DNA from: Lysinibacillus sp. B2A1
Lineage (GTDB): Bacteria > Bacillota > Bacilli > Bacillales_A > Planococcaceae
Reading direction: 5' to 3'
DNA: 64,000 bases
Assembly (NCBI GenBank): GCA_002973635.1
Contig: CP027224.1
Span: 2,242,501 to 2,306,500 of the forward strand
The notes beneath the pieces are model-generated. The model ran no database searches, was not told where the DNA came from, and worked only from the letters and a program-made list of their open reading frames with translations. Position 1 is the first letter of the stretch; every line of letters starts with the position of its first letter. Shown here piece after piece: positions 35,542-44,591 of this stretch. Both the position numbers and the translations under genes were made by a program.

Positions 35542-35834
35542 ATGACTAAAAAAATAACCCAAGAATATCGTGATTATGTTGTGAAATTAGTAGTAGAAGA
35601 AAATCGAAAAGTAACAGAATTATCGTATGAATTAGGGCTTGGGGAATCTTCTATTCATCGCTGGGTAAAAAAGTATCGTGATGGAAAAAAGCAAGAAAAT
35701 GGCGACGTAAAATATATAACCCTTCGGAGCTAAAGAAGTTAGAAGCAACTTATGAAAAGAAACTTCGTGACGTAGAAGAGGAGAATGCCATTCTAAAAAA
35801 GGCGATGCACATCTTTGCCAAAAACCCGCAGTAG
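35542..35834 (+). pseudogene. IS3-family OrfA, frameshifted
   Basis: Start MTKKITQEYRDYVVKLV leads into a helix-turn-helix (LSYELGLGESSIHRWVKKY). The frame stops at 35733 after YITLRS. In another frame the usual OrfA end appears (PSELKKLEATYEKKLRDVEE, ENAILKKAMHIFAKNPQ) up to TAG at 35832-35834. One missing C in the run near 35719-35722 would restore YITPSELKK. The native OrfA would therefore be about 97 residues with a C-terminal leucine-zipper-like helix. Confidence 0.75.
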
Positions 35835-36712
35835 TGTTTGAATTTATTGAAGCGCATAAACAGGAGTTTTCGATTGTAAAGATGTGCCGCGTTTTAAAAG
35901 TGTCGACGAGTGGCTATTATAAATGGCTGGCAAAACAGGCAGCACCGATAACAGAAAAAGAAGAATATAAAATGAAAGTTACACAAAAAATTAAACAATC
36001 GTTTCATGAAAGCTATGGTACGTATGGCAGCCCGCGAGTACATAAAGATCTGTTGGAATGGGGTTATCCTCTTTCACAAAAAACAGTGGCAAACATCATG
36101 CGAGGACTGGAACTGTGCGCAACACAGCCGAGAAGCTATGTGACGACAACAGATTCAAATCATGACGCACTGGTGTATCCGAATATACTGAAACGCATGT
36201 TTTATGTGGAAGAACCAGATCAAGTATGGGTCGCTGATATTACCTATATCCGAACGCTGGAGGGATGGGTGTATTTAGCGAGTATTATGGATCTGTATTC
36301 TCGTAAAATTGTAGCGTGGGAAATGGCCGATCATATGAAAGTAGATTTAGTGTTAATAGCTTTGAAAAAAGCGTTCTTCATACGCCGACCCAAAAAAGGA
36401 CTCATTCATCATTCAGACCGTGGGGCGCAATACTGTTCAACGGAATATATCGAACTTTTAAAAAAGCATGGTTGCCAAATTAGTATGAGTAAAAAAGGTG
36501 ATCCGTATGACAATGCCTGCATTGAATCGTTTCATGCGACCATAAAAAAAGAAATGATTTATCGCCAAAAATTCCAAACAAAGAAAGCAGCCTTCAAAGC
36601 GATAAATGGTTATATTTCTAATTTTTATAATGAACATAGAAGACATTCGACCCTTGGCTATCGTTCACCGAACCAATTTGAACGCTTAACGTTTCAGAAA
36701 CACGCAAGTTAA
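35834..36712 (+). CDS. IS3-family transposase OrfB (DDE integrase core)
   Basis: 292 residues; the GTG start shares its G with the OrfA stop TAG, the usual overlap in IS3 elements where a -1 shift makes OrfAB. An N-terminal HTH_21-like part (SVSTSGYYKWLAKQ region) is followed by the rve core with the catalytic triad: D in VWVADITYIRT, D in HHSDRGAQYCS and E in DNACIESFHATIKKE. OrfB itself is intact; only the OrfA partner is broken. Confidence 0.9.
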   Translation: MFEFIEAHKQEFSIVKMCRVLKVSTSGYYKWLAKQAAPITEKEEYKMKVTQKIKQSFHESYGTYGSPRVHKDLLEWGYPLSQKTVANIMRGLELCATQPRSYVTTTDSNHDALVYPNILKRMFYVEEPDQVWVADITYIRTLEGWVYLASIMDLYSRKIVAWEMADHMKVDLVLIALKKAFFIRRPKKGLIHHSDRGAQYCSTEYIELLKKHGCQISMSKKGDPYDNACIESFHATIKKEMIYRQKFQTKKAAFKAINGYISNFYNEHRRHSTLGYRSPNQFERLTFQKHAS

Positions 36713-36846
36713 TCTCAAAACCGTTTCAAGCGATGGAAATCAATTGTTCAAGCTCTTTGAACAATTGACTTCCATTGCCCACCAAACGCAGTGCGGTAGC
36801 TTTGAAGCTCTCACTTTATTATGTCCACTTTCTTGACAGAAGACCA

Positions 36847-36945
36847 GAATTGCTCAAGTAGAGAGTGAAGCCACTCAGGTAAGGTTGAGAACGGCTCAGG
36901 TAGAGTATGAAATTGCTCGGGTAAGGTTGAGAACCACTCAAGCCA
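36847..36945. repeat. 21-bp-period tandem array 1 (right part)
   Basis: Four to five further GCTCA/GG.TA units with the same 21-base spacing as 35104-35468. They were separated from the rest by the IS3 insertion. Confidence 0.8.
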
Positions 36946-37048
36946 AAAATCAAATCAACTGTATTGAGTCAAATATCCACAGATTATCTTAATATTAATC
37001 TTTTACTCAAACTTAAGGTGATTAAATTTTTAATTTAAAAAAAGCTAT

Positions 37049-37076
37049 TTGCAAAGGTGATAAAACTTGCTATAGT
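37049..37076 (+). promoter_or_regulatory. Candidate promoter of the NERD gene
   Basis: TTGCAA, 16-base spacer, TATAGT, about 25 bases before the start codon. Confidence 0.5.
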
Positions 37077-37101
37077 CTAGGCAAAAAGAAAGGAGAATTT
37101 C

Positions 37102-38052
37102 ATGATATTAAAACCATTTGAACAAGCACCAATGATACCAGGATTACGTGCATTGGTTCATCGGTTGGATTCAAATCATCCACTGCATTTAAAAGTATCG
37201 CAAGAGTTACAGCAATTAGAAGCAGGCGATTTTGGAGAACAATGTATAATAAGTGAATTGCAAAAGCTATCACAGACACTGGAAATCTATGTTTTGCATA
37301 ATATTACTTTGTTTGAGCCTGTTCCTATTCAGCTTGATGTTGTAGTTATTACTCCTTATGATGTAATTGTTATTGAAAGTAAAAATATTCGTGGGAGGAT
37401 TGAATTGAAGCATCATCCAAGACAAATGGTCCGTATATTAGAAAAGGGTGACAAACATATTTTTAATCACCCAGAAATTCAACTCGAAGAATATATTTTT
37501 GGATTAAACTCTTTATTTAAACAACTTAAGGTTCAAATAGAAGTGACAGGGATTATAATTTTTCCTTTTAATAATGCTGAAATTTATTATGAAAAAGGAA
37601 AGTTTCCAGTTTTAATGAGGCGTGAATTGTCCTACTTCCTTAGGCAACATTTAAATGAAAATAAATTCAAACGATCGATCCCAAATTCTCAAATAGCTAA
37701 TCTCTTATTAAAGCATCATCGTGCTTTTCAAACTTCCCCACTATGCACCTACTACAATATTGATCCCAAAGTTCTTCAACAGGGTATATTTTGCAGACAT
37801 TGTAATCAATCAAAAGTAATCCGACAAAAGCATAGTTGGTTTTGCCCTATTTGTAAAATGTATGACAAATTTGCTCATCATCAAGCATTGCAGGATTTTT
37901 GTTTACTGATTGATGAGAAAATTAATACACAAACCGCACGCAATTTTTTAGCATTATCAAATCGACATCTTACCAAAAGGATGCTACAGGAATTTTCTAA
38001 GAAAAAGGAAGGATGTAACAATAAGACATTTTATTATTTAAAGGACGATTAA
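37102..38052 (+). CDS. NERD (nuclease-related) domain protein with C-terminal zinc-ribbon
   Basis: 316 residues. The NERD domain is at about 38-150: GDFGEQCIISELQKL, then VQLDVVVITPYDVIVIESKN (PIQLDVVVITPYDVIVIESK), the D...E.K catalytic-type pattern of the PD-(D/E)XK-like fold. Two CxxC pairs (CRHCNQS and CPICKMY) around residues 233-255 form a likely zinc ribbon. It has its own promoter and stands alone between two repeat arrays. Family members are often annotated in plasmids and accessory DNA; substrate unknown. Confidence 0.82.
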   Translation: MILKPFEQAPMIPGLRALVHRLDSNHPLHLKVSQELQQLEAGDFGEQCIISELQKLSQTLEIYVLHNITLFEPVPIQLDVVVITPYDVIVIESKNIRGRIELKHHPRQMVRILEKGDKHIFNHPEIQLEEYIFGLNSLFKQLKVQIEVTGIIIFPFNNAEIYYEKGKFPVLMRRELSYFLRQHLNENKFKRSIPNSQIANLLLKHHRAFQTSPLCTYYNIDPKVLQQGIFCRHCNQSKVIRQKHSWFCPICKMYDKFAHHQALQDFCLLIDEKINTQTARNFLALSNRHLTKRMLQEFSKKKEGCNNKTFYYLKDD

Positions 38053-38090
38053 AAGAGCTTGCTTAAGGGATGTGAAAATTTATTCGAGAC

Positions 38091-38600
38091 TGCTCAAGAA
38101 AGGAGAGAAATCGCTCGGGTAGCACCGAGATTTGCTCAGGCAAGGAAAGAAGTCGCTCGGGTAGCACGAGATTTGCTCAGGCAAGGAAAGAAGTCGCTCG
38201 GGTAGCACGAGATTTGCTCAGGCAAGGAAAGAAGTCGCTCGGGTAGCACCGAGATTTGCTCAGGCAAGGAAAGAAGTCGCTCGGGTAGCACCGAGATTTG
38301 CTCAGGCAAGGAGAGTAGTCGCTCGGGTAGCACGAGATTTGCTCAGGCAAGGAAAGAAGTCGCTCGGGTAGCACGAGATTTGCTCAAGAAAGGAAAGAAG
38401 TCGCTCGGGTAGCACGAGATTTGCTCAGGCAAGGAAAGAAGTCGCTCGGGTAGCACGAGATTTGCTCAAGAAAGGAAAGAAGTCGCTCGTGTAGCACCGA
38501 GATTTGCTCAGGCAAAGAAAGAAGTCGCTCAGGAGGCACGAAAACTTGCTTAGGTAAGGAGATAAATCGCTCGTGTAGCACCAAAAACTGCTCAGTTGAT
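38091..38600. repeat. 21-bp-period tandem array 2
   Basis: About 24 units, alternating GCTCAGGCAAGGAAAGAAGTC and GCTCGGGTAGCAC(C)GAGATTT. One unit type exists in 20- and 21-base forms, giving double units of 41 or 42 bases, so no reading frame is preserved. Begins about 40 bases after the NERD gene stop. Related to array 1 by the GCTC.GG.A word and spacing, but with different filler bases. Confidence 0.85.
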
Positions 38601-38817
38601 TTCGCATTCTACCCCACTCTCAGGCAGTTTCGCTTACCATACAATCTTCGACAAAATCAAAAATTTCACCATCAAAAAAATTCTCTCAAAATCACTCGTG
38701 CACAAAATTCTACTAAAATCTATCAATAATCTTTCGTCTTTCAAAAAATGGCCCCTCACAATTTATTTTTGAGATATAGAAATATTACTTCACTTGTTTG
38801 CATTAAAAAACAAAGAA
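38601..38817. other. AT-rich gap without a recognisable gene
   Basis: About 220 bases between array 2 and the FadR-like palindrome; no frame with a ribosome site, hairpin terminator or repeat was recognised. Confidence 0.5.
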
Positions 38818-38833
38818 TGAATGAGTATTCATA
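38818..38833. promoter_or_regulatory. FadR-like operator upstream of lcfA
   Basis: TGAATGAGTATTCATA, close to the B. subtilis FadR box (TGAATGANTANTCATTCA). It lies about 100 bases upstream of the -35, farther than a usual repression site, so its role is less certain than the site at 40750. Confidence 0.5.
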
Positions 38834-38929
38834 AGGTCTTGCAATATAAAACCCTATATAACACAGTCATATAAATGTTGTGAAATGCATAATAATTAAT
38901 CGAAAATGCATTTATTTTCTATTTTGTGT

Positions 38930-38958
38930 TTGAAACTGTATTTCTTTTTCATTATAAT
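38930..38958 (+). promoter_or_regulatory. Sigma-A-type promoter of lcfA
   Basis: TTGAAA, 17-base spacer, TATAAT; start point expected about 38965, some 38 bases before the lcfA ATG. Confidence 0.7.
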
Positions 38959-39002
38959 TAATATAAGAATTTACAAAGTTTGGGACAAAGGGGAGAGGAC
39001 GT

Positions 39003-40694
39003 ATGACAACAAAACCATGGCTAGCAAATTATCCTGAAGAAGTACCATCGTCTTTAACGTTTGAGGAAATTCCGGTGCAAGAGTTTTTGACACGTGCCTA
39101 TAAAAAGAATCCATCCAAAGTGGCAATTCATTTTATGGGGAAGGATTTGACGTACACAGAGTTATATGAGTCTGCGCTTAGATTTGCAAACTATTTACAG
39201 GCCCTTGGTGTAGAAAAGGGAGATCGTGTGGCAATAATGCTACCAAATTCGCCACCAAGTGTAATTGCTTACTACGGTGCCATGTATGCTGGGGCTGTTG
39301 TTGTACAAACAAATCCACTTTATACTGAACGTGAGCTACAATATCAAATGGCTGATTCAGGTGCAAAGGTTATATTAGTGATGGATATTTTATATCCACG
39401 TGTCATGAAGATCATGAAGGAAACGGCACTTGAAAATGTGATTGTTACAGCTATAAAAGATTACTTACCATTTCCAAAAAATATAGTTTATCCTTTTATT
39501 CAAAAAAAGCAATACGGTTTTAGTGTGAAGGTAGAACATAGCGGTCAAAACCATCTATTTACTGAAATTATGCGCTCTTCGCCAATCAAGATACTGGATA
39601 TTCCTTTTGATTTTGAGGAGGACATTGCCTTGCTCCAATATACAGGAGGTACAACTGGCTATCCTAAAGGCGTAATGCTGACTCATAAAAACTTAATTGC
39701 CAATACAACAATGTGTGACGCATGGATGTATAAATGTGTGCATGGGGAAGAAACTATTATGGGCATTTTACCGTTCTTCCATGTCTATGGTATGACCACT
39801 GTCATGCTATTATCTGTTTTTACGCAAAACAAAATGGTGCTATTACCAAAGTTCGATGCAGAAACGGCATTAAAAACCATTGATAAGCAAAAACCGACAC
39901 TATTTCCAGGCGCCCCAACATTATATATTGGTCTTTTAAATCATCCAGATATTACAAAATATGATTTGTCATCCATTAAAGCCTGCTTAAGCGGCTCTGC
40001 ATCACTTCCAGTTGAGGTGCAAGAAAAATTTGAGGCAGTCACAGGCGGAAAGCTTGTAGAAGGTTATGGATTAACAGAAACTTCTCCTGTAACACATTCA
40101 ACACCTATTTGGGGTAAACGTAAAATTGGCTCAATTGGTTTACCTTGGCCTAACACGGATGCGGTTATTTTACGTACAGGAGATACGGATGTGCTTCCAG
40201 TGGGAGAGGTTGGAGAGATTGCTGTAAAAGGTCCACAGGTGATGAAGGGCTATTGGAATCGACCAGAAGATACGGCAGCAACGTTCGCAGATGGCTGGTT
40301 TTTAACTGGGGATTTGGGGTATATGGATGAAGAAGGCTTTTTCTATGTAGTGGATCGTAAAAAGGATTTAATTATTGCAGGTGGTTTTAATATATATCCT
40401 CGTGAGGTGGAAGAAGTATTATATGAGCGAGAGGAAATTCAAGAATGTGTCGTTGCAGGTATCCCAGATCCGTACCGCGGAGAAACAGTTAAAGCTTATA
40501 TTGTATTAAAAGAAGGATATTCGATAACAGAAGACGAATTAAATAAATATTGCCGCCAACATCTAGCCGCATTCAAAGTTCCACGCTATTATGAATTTAG
40601 AGAGGAGCTTCCGAAAACAGCTGTTGGGAAAATTTTGCGTCGCTCATTAGTGGATGAAGAAAAAACAAAATTAGCGAATAAAGAAGCAAAATAA
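39003..40694 (+). CDS. lcfA: Long-chain-fatty-acid--CoA ligase
   Basis: 563 residues. Acyl-AMP-forming enzyme with the P-loop-like YTGGTTGYPKGVMLTH near residue 215, GYGLTETSPVT near 350, and the hinge/Lys region DRKKDLIIAGGFNIYPREVE near 450, with the C-terminal Lys in KTAVGKILRR. It activates fatty acids for beta-oxidation. It opens the lcfA-fadR-fadB-etfB-etfA series known from B. subtilis. Ribosome site GGGGAGAGGACGT. Confidence 0.95.
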   Translation: MTTKPWLANYPEEVPSSLTFEEIPVQEFLTRAYKKNPSKVAIHFMGKDLTYTELYESALRFANYLQALGVEKGDRVAIMLPNSPPSVIAYYGAMYAGAVVVQTNPLYTERELQYQMADSGAKVILVMDILYPRVMKIMKETALENVIVTAIKDYLPFPKNIVYPFIQKKQYGFSVKVEHSGQNHLFTEIMRSSPIKILDIPFDFEEDIALLQYTGGTTGYPKGVMLTHKNLIANTTMCDAWMYKCVHGEETIMGILPFFHVYGMTTVMLLSVFTQNKMVLLPKFDAETALKTIDKQKPTLFPGAPTLYIGLLNHPDITKYDLSSIKACLSGSASLPVEVQEKFEAVTGGKLVEGYGLTETSPVTHSTPIWGKRKIGSIGLPWPNTDAVILRTGDTDVLPVGEVGEIAVKGPQVMKGYWNRPEDTAATFADGWFLTGDLGYMDEEGFFYVVDRKKDLIIAGGFNIYPREVEEVLYEREEIQECVVAGIPDPYRGETVKAYIVLKEGYSITEDELNKYCRQHLAAFKVPRYYEFREELPKTAVGKILRRSLVDEEKTKLANKEAK

Positions 40695-40709
40695 ATACGT
40701 CATAAAGTA

Positions 40710-40738
40710 TTGACAAGCAAAGTTGTAAAATATAATAT
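40710..40738 (+). promoter_or_regulatory. Candidate promoter of fadR
   Basis: TTGACA at 40710, then either TATAAT after 15 bases or TAATAT after 17. The FadR-like operator at 40750 follows immediately, consistent with autorepression. Confidence 0.55.
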
Positions 40739-40749
40739 GAAAATATGAA

Positions 40750-40765
40750 TGAATGACCATTCATA
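40750..40765. promoter_or_regulatory. FadR-like operator upstream of fadR
   Basis: TGAATGACCATTCATA palindrome, close to the Bacillus FadR consensus, just downstream of the candidate -10. Confidence 0.7.
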
Positions 40766-40881
40766 TTTTCATATTTTTTTAAATTAACATGTCACATCCT
40801 TACTATTTACCAAATAAGGATTACATCATGTCAAAACATGTATGTAGACGTCTGTAAGTTTTTTTAGGTGGTGATATATAA

Positions 40882-41463
40882 GTGAAACGAGATAAGCCGA
40901 AATATAAGCAAATTATTGATGCAGCTGTCATCGTTATAGCAGAGAATGGGTATCACCAAGCGCAAGTATCGAAAATCGCTAAACAGGCTGGGGTGGCTGA
41001 TGGAACAATCTATTTATATTTTAAAAACAAAGAAGATATCTTAATTTCTGTCTTTAATGAAAAAATGGCTGTTTTTGTTGAGTCATTACAAGATATAATA
41101 GAAAATGGAAGTACGTCCAAAGACAAACTTTCACGAATGATAGAAAATCATTTTAATGTTCTAGCGACAGATCGATACCTAGCAACCGTCACACAATTAG
41201 AACTACGACAATCGAATAAGGATTTACGATTAAAAATTAATTCAGTGTTAAGAGAGTACTTACAATTACTTGATCAAATTTTAATCGAAGGTATGCTTTC
41301 AGGTGAGTTCAATCAGACGATGGATGTACGCTTGGCACGTCAAATGGTATTTGGAACAATTGATGAAACCATTACGTCGTGGGTCATGAATGACTATCGA
41401 TATGATTTGATAGAACAGGTTCCAAAGGTTCAGGAATTAATTCTGAACGGCATTAAAGCTTAA
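40882..41463 (+). CDS. fadR: TetR-family fatty-acid degradation repressor
   Basis: 193 residues from a GTG start. The N-terminal TetR helix-turn-helix spans about 8-50 ([40 protein letters not shown]); the rest is a helical ligand domain. In B. subtilis the gene in this exact place (ysiA) encodes FadR, which is released from DNA by long-chain acyl-CoA. Two FadR-like palindromes nearby support the same role. It precedes fadB by 14 bases. Confidence 0.9.
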   Translation: MKRDKPKYKQIIDAAVIVIAENGYHQAQVSKIAKQAGVADGTIYLYFKNKEDILISVFNEKMAVFVESLQDIIENGSTSKDKLSRMIENHFNVLATDRYLATVTQLELRQSNKDLRLKINSVLREYLQLLDQILIEGMLSGEFNQTMDVRLARQMVFGTIDETITSWVMNDYRYDLIEQVPKVQELILNGIKA

Positions 41464-41477
41464 AAGGATGTGGAGAA

Positions 41478-42251
41478 ATGGAATTTCTAAGTTGGAAAGT
41501 TGAAGATGGAGTAGCAATTATTACAATTGCACGACCACCAGCAAACGCATTATCTCGCGGAATCATTACCGAAGTCAATGCAGTACTAGATGCTGTAGAA
41601 AACGATGACACAGTACGTGTCCTTGTACTTCATGGTGAAGGTCGTTTCTTCTCAGCAGGTGCAGACATAAAGGAATTTACAGAAGTTGAATCTGGCGAAG
41701 AATTTACAAAGCTGGCGAGCAATGGTCAACAAGTATTTGAACGTGTTGAATCATTCTCCAAACCTGTTATTGCTGCAATCCACGGCGCTGCACTTGGCGG
41801 TGGTCTGGAGCTTGCGATGAGCTGTCATCTGCGCTTTGTAACAGAATCTGCAAAATTAGGACTGCCTGAATTACAATTAGGCTTAATTCCTGGCTTTGGT
41901 GGCACACAACGATTACCACGTTATGTTGGCGTTGCAAAAGCTGCAGAAATGCTGTTTACAAGTGAACCAATTTCAGGGACAGAAGCTGTACAATGGGGTT
42001 TAGCGAATCGAGCTTATACAGATGAAGTATTGCTTGAGGAAACGTTAAAGACTGCTAAGAAAATTGCGAAGAAGAGCCCAATCGCCTTAAAGGCAGCTAT
42101 TCAAACTTTGCAATTTGCGAAACATGCTTCATTCTACCAAGGTATAGAAGCAGAGGCAGAATCGTTCGGTACCGTATTTATAACAGAAGATGCTAAAGAA
42201 GGAATTCAAGCATTTATTGAAAAACGAGAGCCTGTGTTTACTGGTAAATAA
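41478..42251 (+). CDS. fadB: Enoyl-CoA hydratase
   Basis: 257 residues of the crotonase fold. CoA-binding/oxyanion segments: [11 protein letters not shown] near residue 57 and [19 protein letters not shown] near 100; the first catalytic Glu region reads [20 protein letters not shown]. It hydrates trans-2-enoyl-CoA in beta-oxidation. Follows fadR with an AAAGGATGTGGAGAA site. B. subtilis ysiB/fadB equivalent. Confidence 0.93.
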   Translation: MEFLSWKVEDGVAIITIARPPANALSRGIITEVNAVLDAVENDDTVRVLVLHGEGRFFSAGADIKEFTEVESGEEFTKLASNGQQVFERVESFSKPVIAAIHGAALGGGLELAMSCHLRFVTESAKLGLPELQLGLIPGFGGTQRLPRYVGVAKAAEMLFTSEPISGTEAVQWGLANRAYTDEVLLEETLKTAKKIAKKSPIALKAAIQTLQFAKHASFYQGIEAEAESFGTVFITEDAKEGIQAFIEKREPVFTGK

Positions 42252-42368
42252 TTTTCCATTAGTGTCGATAGCACTTGTCAAATGTATTATCGACGTTATC
42301 CAAACTGAAAATATATAATATTTATAAGTTTACTTAGAATTAAAAAACGTTCCAGGAGGTATGGATAT

Positions 42369-43142
42369 ATGAACATTTTTGCATTAATTAAACGTACGTT
42401 TGACACGGAAGAAAAAATCGTTGTGTCTGGTGGTAAAATTCAAGAAGATGGTGCTGAATTCATCATCAATCCTTACGATGAATATGCCATTGAAGAGGCA
42501 ATCCAAGTTCGCGATGCTGCTGGCGGTAAAGTAACAGTAGTAACAATTGGTGGCGAAGATGCAGAAAAGCAATTACGTACAGCTCTTGCAATGGGAGCGG
42601 ACGAAGCGGTACTTATTAACACTGAAGACGATTTAGATGAATTAGATCAAAATGCAGCTGCTTTTATCTTAGCAGAGTATTTAAAAGATAAAGATGCTGA
42701 CTTGATTTTAACAGGAAATGTAGCGATAGATGGTGGCTCTGGACAAGTAGGACCACGTGTTGCAGATTTACTAGGCATTAACTATGTAACAACAATTACA
42801 AAGCTTGAAATCGATGGAACATCTGCGAAAATTGTACGCGATATCGAAGGTGATTCAGAGGTTATCGAGTCCTCTTTACCGCTATTAGTAACAGCTCAGC
42901 AAGGTTTAAATGAGCCCCGTTACCCATCTTTACCAGGTATCATGAAAGCGAAGAAGAAGCCGCTTGCAGAACTTGAATTAGATGATTTAGATATCGATGA
43001 AGATGATGTAGAAGTGAAGATTGAAACTGTAGACATCTTCTTACCAGCGCAAAAGGCAGCAGGACGTGTTCTTGAAGGCGATCTTTCTGCACAAGTAAAA
43101 GAACTGGTAAATCTACTTCACACAGAAGCAAAAGTAGTTTAA
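42369..43142 (+). CDS. etfB: Electron transfer flavoprotein beta subunit
   Basis: 257 residues with the EtfB adenine-nucleotide-binding alpha/beta hydrolase-like fold: NPYDEYAIEEAIQVRDAAG, DLILTGNVAIDGGSGQVGPR and the signature LPLLVTAQQGLNEPRYPSL. With EtfA it holds FAD (plus AMP) and carries electrons from acyl-CoA dehydrogenases to the quinone pool. It follows fadB by 117 bases, in which a 7-bp hairpin (GTCGATA/TATCGAC, 42264-42293) lies, so expression may be partly separate. Confidence 0.95.
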   Translation: MNIFALIKRTFDTEEKIVVSGGKIQEDGAEFIINPYDEYAIEEAIQVRDAAGGKVTVVTIGGEDAEKQLRTALAMGADEAVLINTEDDLDELDQNAAAFILAEYLKDKDADLILTGNVAIDGGSGQVGPRVADLLGINYVTTITKLEIDGTSAKIVRDIEGDSEVIESSLPLLVTAQQGLNEPRYPSLPGIMKAKKKPLAELELDDLDIDEDDVEVKIETVDIFLPAQKAAGRVLEGDLSAQVKELVNLLHTEAKVV

Positions 43143-43193
43143 AAAATTTGATGATGTCAATCGAATCTTAAAGGGTAACGGAGGGAATATACT

Positions 43194-44171
43194 ATGTCAA
43201 AAAAAGTATTAGTATTAGGTGAAATTCGTGAAGGAAGCTTACGTAATGTTTCTTTCGAAGCAATTGCAGCTGCAAAACAAATCGCTGATGGAGGCGAGGT
43301 TGTTGGCGTACTTTTAGGGGACGCTGTAGCAGATTTAACAGGTTCTTTATTTGAATATGGGGCTGACCGTGTTGTAACAGTTGAGCATCCACATTTAAAA
43401 CAATATACATCTGATGGATATGGTCAAGCGTTATTAGCAGTTATCGAGCAGGAAAACCCAGCTGGAATTGTATTTGGTCATACGGCTAATGGCAAAGATT
43501 TATCACCGAAGATTGCAAGTAAGTTACAGGCAGGTCTAGTATCTGATGTCACTTCAATTGAAGGTGCTGGCGATGATATCGTATTTATCCGTCCAATTTA
43601 CTCTGGTAAAGCTTTCGAAAAAATAAAAGTAAAAGACGGTGTTATTTTAGCTTCTATTCGTCCAAATAATATTGCACCTTTAGAAAAAGTAGAAGGCAAA
43701 TCAGGAGACGTATCTTCCATTACGGTAGATATTACAAACCTTCGCACAATCATTAAAGAGGTTGTCCGTAAATCTTCAGAAGGTGTTGATCTTTCAGAAG
43801 CAAAAGTAGTTGTAGCAGGTGGACGTGGTGTTAAATCAGAAGAAGGCTTTGAACCATTAAAACAGCTAGCAGATTTACTTGGTGGTGCAGTAGGTGCGTC
43901 ACGTGGTGCATGTGATGCTGAATACTGTGATTATTCACTTCAAATTGGTCAAACAGGCAAGGTTGTAACACCTGATCTTTACATTGCTGCAGGTATTTCT
44001 GGCGCAATCCAGCACTTAGCAGGTATGTCAAATTCTAAAGTTATCGTTGCGATTAATAAAGATCCAGAGGCTAATATTTTCAAAGTAGCTGATTATGGTA
44101 TCGTAGGAGATTTATTCGAAGTAGTGCCTCTTCTAATTGAAGAATTCAAGGCATTAAAAGTAAATGCATAG
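43194..44171 (+). CDS. etfA: Electron transfer flavoprotein alpha subunit
   Basis: 325 residues. N-terminal EtfA domain, then the C-terminal FAD-binding domain with VVAGGRGVKSEEGF, GAVGASRGACDAEYC, QIGQTGKVVTPDLYIAAGIS and GAIQHLAGMSNSKVIVAINK, the family signature. Partner of EtfB, 51 bases downstream of it. A terminator closes the fatty-acid unit. Confidence 0.95.
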   Translation: MSKKVLVLGEIREGSLRNVSFEAIAAAKQIADGGEVVGVLLGDAVADLTGSLFEYGADRVVTVEHPHLKQYTSDGYGQALLAVIEQENPAGIVFGHTANGKDLSPKIASKLQAGLVSDVTSIEGAGDDIVFIRPIYSGKAFEKIKVKDGVILASIRPNNIAPLEKVEGKSGDVSSITVDITNLRTIIKEVVRKSSEGVDLSEAKVVVAGGRGVKSEEGFEPLKQLADLLGGAVGASRGACDAEYCDYSLQIGQTGKVVTPDLYIAAGISGAIQHLAGMSNSKVIVAINKDPEANIFKVADYGIVGDLFEVVPLLIEEFKALKVNA

Positions 44172-44179
44172 TAAATGAT

Positions 44180-44210
44180 ACAGGGGGAATTTATTCTCCC
44201 TGTTTTTTTG
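44180..44210 (+). terminator. Rho-independent terminator of etfBA
   Basis: ACAGGGGGAA / TTCTCCCTGT followed by TTTTTTT. Confidence 0.85.
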
Positions 44211-44249
44211 TATAATGTTTTATTTTGAGAATTATCGCAAAATAAAATA

Positions 44250-44278
44250 TTGACATAATGATTAATAGCCCTTATAGT
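44250..44278 (+). promoter_or_regulatory. Sigma-A-type promoter of the T-box leader
   Basis: TTGACA, 17-base spacer, TATAGT, about 30 bases upstream of the T-box Stem I. Confidence 0.75.
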
Positions 44279-44312
44279 GGTGGATAATCATTAAAATGTT
44301 TTGAAACGCAAA

Positions 44313-44577
44313 GATTAGGAGTAGTAGAAGCCTATTATTTGGTAGAGAGAGCTGCGGGGTGGTGCAACGCAGTCCAATAAGACTTTGAACTTGCCTAGGA
44401 GTGGTAAAACAAATGGAATTGACAGATTATTCTATTTGTTTGACGATTAACCTTCGTTACAAGGTTTTAAAGTAGGGTTCGTATCGAATCAATTAGAGTG
44501 GTACCGCGGTTTGCTTATGGCATATCGTCTCTTCTTTCATTTAACGGTGAAAGGATAGACGATATGTTTTTTTATTT
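44313..44577 (+). promoter_or_regulatory. T-box riboswitch with probable leucine (CTT) specifier
   Basis: Stem I opens near TTAGGAGTAGTAG and closes with CCTAGGAG. Aligned with the Phe leader (TGAA-TTC-ATCC), the specifier position reads TGAA-CTT-GCC, so CTT (Leu) at 44390-44392. The T-box is GAGTGGTACCGCGG (44496-44509). A terminator CATATCGTCT / AGACGATATG plus TTTTTTT ends at about 44574. Controls the permease gene 15 bases downstream. Confidence 0.88.
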
Positions 44578-44591
44578 TAGGAGGAAAGAAC

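Larger units (their letters stand above)
35469..36838 (+). mobile_element. IS3-family insertion sequence (about 1.37 kb)
   Basis: Ends are imperfect inverted repeats: left AGTATAAAAAGTGGACAC, right (reverse complement) TGTCAAGAAAGTGGACAT. It encodes an orfA/orfB pair typical of IS3. It sits inside the 21-bp array, with array units continuing on both sides. I cannot see a clear 3-4 base target duplication. OrfA is frameshifted, so this copy is probably immobile on its own. Confidence 0.8.

Noticed and set aside
35104..35733. A 209-codon frame with 14-residue coiled-coil-like repeats fused to a helix-turn-helix
   Set aside because: The repeat part is the 42-base non-coding array, which happens to be a multiple of three; there is no ribosome site, and the end of the frame is the IS3 OrfA running in from the array.
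38091..38600. Possible CRISPR array
   Set aside because: Units are contiguous with no unique spacers, period is 21/42 bases, and no cas genes are nearby.
38136..38607. Minus-strand frames with LPERLLSLPEQIS repeats
   Set aside because: They are translations of array 2. Units of 41 and 42 bases break the frame repeatedly and there is no ribosome site.
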